Shown here in pieces: positions 62,805 through 64,000 of a stretch of 64,000 bases of DNA. The stretch spans positions 185,346 to 249,345 of the forward strand of contig JAMPBN010000001.1 in the NCBI GenBank assembly GCA_023666665.1. Direction: 5' to 3'. The notes under the pieces were generated by a model that did not search any database, was not told where the DNA came from, and saw only the letters and a program-made list of their open reading frames with translations. Source of the DNA: Prevotella sp. Its GTDB lineage: Bacteria; Bacteroidota; Bacteroidia; Bacteroidales; Muribaculaceae. Numbering within the stretch: position 1 is the first letter of the stretch; each line of letters starts with the position of its first letter. Both the position numbers and the translations under genes were made by a program.

Positions 62805-64000
62805 TCCATCGCCGCCACTAATGTCGGCGGTGCCACCGGTGGGTCTGTTTGCACCGAGCGGGTCATCATTACTCAGGTCGGAATTCATAGCAGATTCCGC
62901 AGAGGTTTGGTCATAGGCAATGTCAACATCGTTCCAATTTTCAAATCGGGCATACTGACCACGGAAGCGTAAGTCAACATCGCCCACCGAACCGCTACGA
63001 TGTTTTGCAATGATAAACTCTGCTTTACCGCGAAGTTCAGGAGACTCATCGCGAGCAGCGCCGTGCAAGTAATATTCGGGGCGGTGAATGAAGCAAACAA
63101 TGTCGGCATCCTGCTCGATGGCTCCGGATTCACGGAGGTCACTCAATTGAGGGCGCTTGTCTTCCGACCTTGATTCGACCGAACGGTTAAGCTGCGAAAG
63201 AGCCACGATTGGGATATTCAGCTCTTTGGCCAGCTCTTTCAGTGAACGCGAAATCATTGAAACTTCCTGTTCGCGTGAACCGAACTTCATACCCGAGGCA
63301 TTCATTAGTTGCAGGTAGTCAATCACGATGAATTGCACACCTTTTTCGCGAACAAGGCGGCGGGCTTTGGTGCGCAGTTCAAGGATTGACAAACCCGGAG
63401 AGTCATCAATAAAAATCGGGGCGGATTGAAGTGTACCGATGCGCGAGAGCAACTGGTTCCATTCGCGATCAGTAAGGCGGCCGGACTTGATTTTCTCGCC
63501 CTCAATCTCGCAAACGTTTTGAATAAGACGGTTCACCAACTGCAAACGCGACATTTCAAGCGAGAATATGGCCACCTTGGTGTTAAATTCAACCGCCATA
63601 TTCTTGCACATTGAAAGCACCATTGCCGTTTTACCCATTGCAGGGCGTGCTGCAATGATAATCAAGTCGGAGTTTTGCCACCCGGAAGTCATTTTATCCA
63701 ACTTTGGATAACCGGATGCCAAACCTGACAGACCGCTCTCTCTCGTGGCGGCAATCTGTATGGTGTTTATGGCTTCGGAAATGAGAGTGTCAATCTGTAC
63801 GACCTCTTTTTTTACGTTGCGCTGGCTGAGTTCAAAAAGATGTCCTTCCGATTCCTGAAGAACGTCGTCAATATCGTTGGCCGGGTCAAATGCTTTTGAT
63901 GCCACCTCAGTGCCGAACGATATGAGCTCTCGAGCAAGATACTGCTGAGCAATAATTCTTGCGTGATATTCAATATTTGCCGCTGAAGCCACTCTCGAAG
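62790..64000 (-). CDS. dnaB: Replicative DNA helicase DnaB, 5' end beyond the window
   Basis: Only the C-terminal roughly 400 residues are present; the frame stays open through the right edge. The RecA-like motor has Walker A ARPAMGKTA, FSLEMSRLQLVNR, Walker B FIVIDYLQLM, LSQLNRSVESR and a C-terminal RESGAIEQDADIVCFIHRPEYY block. The visible ASAANIEYHARIIAQ belongs to the end of the N-terminal domain. The tail after residue 360 is disordered and acidic/Gly-rich. It unwinds DNA at the replication fork. Confidence 0.96.
   Translation of the reverse strand, partial: SRVASAANIEYHARIIAQQYLARELISFGTEVASKAFDPANDIDDVLQESEGHLFELSQRNVKKEVVQIDTLISEAINTIQIAATRESGLSGLASGYPKLDKMTSGWQNSDLIIIAARPAMGKTAMVLSMCKNMAVEFNTKVAIFSLEMSRLQLVNRLIQNVCEIEGEKIKSGRLTDREWNQLLSRIGTLQSAPIFIDDSPGLSILELRTKARRLVREKGVQFIVIDYLQLMNASGMKFGSREQEVSMISRSLKELAKELNIPIVALSQLNRSVESRSEDKRPQLSDLRESGAIEQDADIVCFIHRPEYYLHGAARDESPELRGKAEFIIAKHRSGSVGDVDLRFRGQYARFENWNDVDIAYDQTSAESAMNSDLSNDDPLGANRPTGGTADISGGDGSVPF

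Noticed and set aside
1-64000. CRISPR arrays, rRNA genes, insertion sequences or prophage genes
   Set aside because: None could be supported on either strand by reading; no transposase, integrase or phage structural gene was recognised.

Overview
The window looks like a chromosomal segment of a gut Bacteroidales, most likely a Muribaculaceae (S24-7) relative. This is inferred from gene content and signals, not from a database match. Supporting features are promoters of the Bacteroidales type (TTTG, about 20 bp, TAnnTTTG), TonB/BtuG-type vitamin B12 capture, C-terminal sorting domains of the type IX secretion kind, a T9SS plug-like protein, long-form NusB, eukaryote-type GlyRS, LemA, DUF4924 and DUF5103-type proteins, and an oxalate-degrading operon.

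Left edge (1-180): the 3' half of a tRNA-Ser(GGA) with no matching 5' half, followed by a strong terminator. It resembles the scar of an element integrated in a tRNA gene.

190-17073: an almost gapless minus-strand run. Reading with transcription it holds umuD, umuC, a possible 33-residue exported peptide, glyS, lemA, an FKBP lipoprotein, metK, trmD, two glycosyltransferase-like genes, aroQ, an O-methyltransferase, a 3'-5' exonuclease, ruvX, def, a large lipoprotein, ettA, a cysteine-less thioredoxin-like lipoprotein and an alkaline phosphatase.

17139-27197: a cobalamin riboswitch followed by six tightly packed plus-strand genes. These are a BtuB-like TonB receptor, a BtuG-like surface propeller lipoprotein, a PKD-like surface lipoprotein and three exported proteins ending in T9SS-like sorting domains. 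Two of those three carry further propellers related to BtuG, and two share an N-terminal module. This is the best candidate in the window for a poorly described system: a B12-controlled surface capture machine with four uncharacterised exported parts.

27182-32000: mtgA, a solitary DUF262/DUF1524 (GmrSD-like) defence candidate divergent from a small membrane protein with an 18-bp palindrome between them, tRNA-Gln, a PepSY-like protein, a small Pro/Lys/His-rich lipoprotein and a CvfB-like S1 protein.

32040-41132: transketolase on plus. A minus-strand run then begins at a Fur-family gene and continues through purA, a DUF1015 gene, a biotin-dependent oxaloacetate decarboxylase-type subunit, a ZnuA-like binding protein, a ZnuC-like ATPase (no permease in the window) and a lipoprotein.

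41234-45465: the oxalate operon frc-oxc-AEC transporter, the same order as E. coli yfdW-yfdU-yfdV. It converts oxalate to formate and CO2 through the CoA-thioester cycle, and ends in a terminator shared with an OmpA-like gene.

45447-64000: mostly housekeeping genes. They are an OmpA-like protein, ung (divergent overlapping promoters), a C_GCAxxG_C_C protein, a T9SS plug-like protein, a DUF3109 protein, uvrA, a lytic transglycosylase, a DUF4924 protein, HU, purL, an AmpG-like transporter, a pRiA4b ORF-3-like protein, nusB, yajC, a YbbR-like protein, coaE and the 3' part of dnaB, which runs off the right edge. No CRISPR array, insertion sequence or rRNA was seen.
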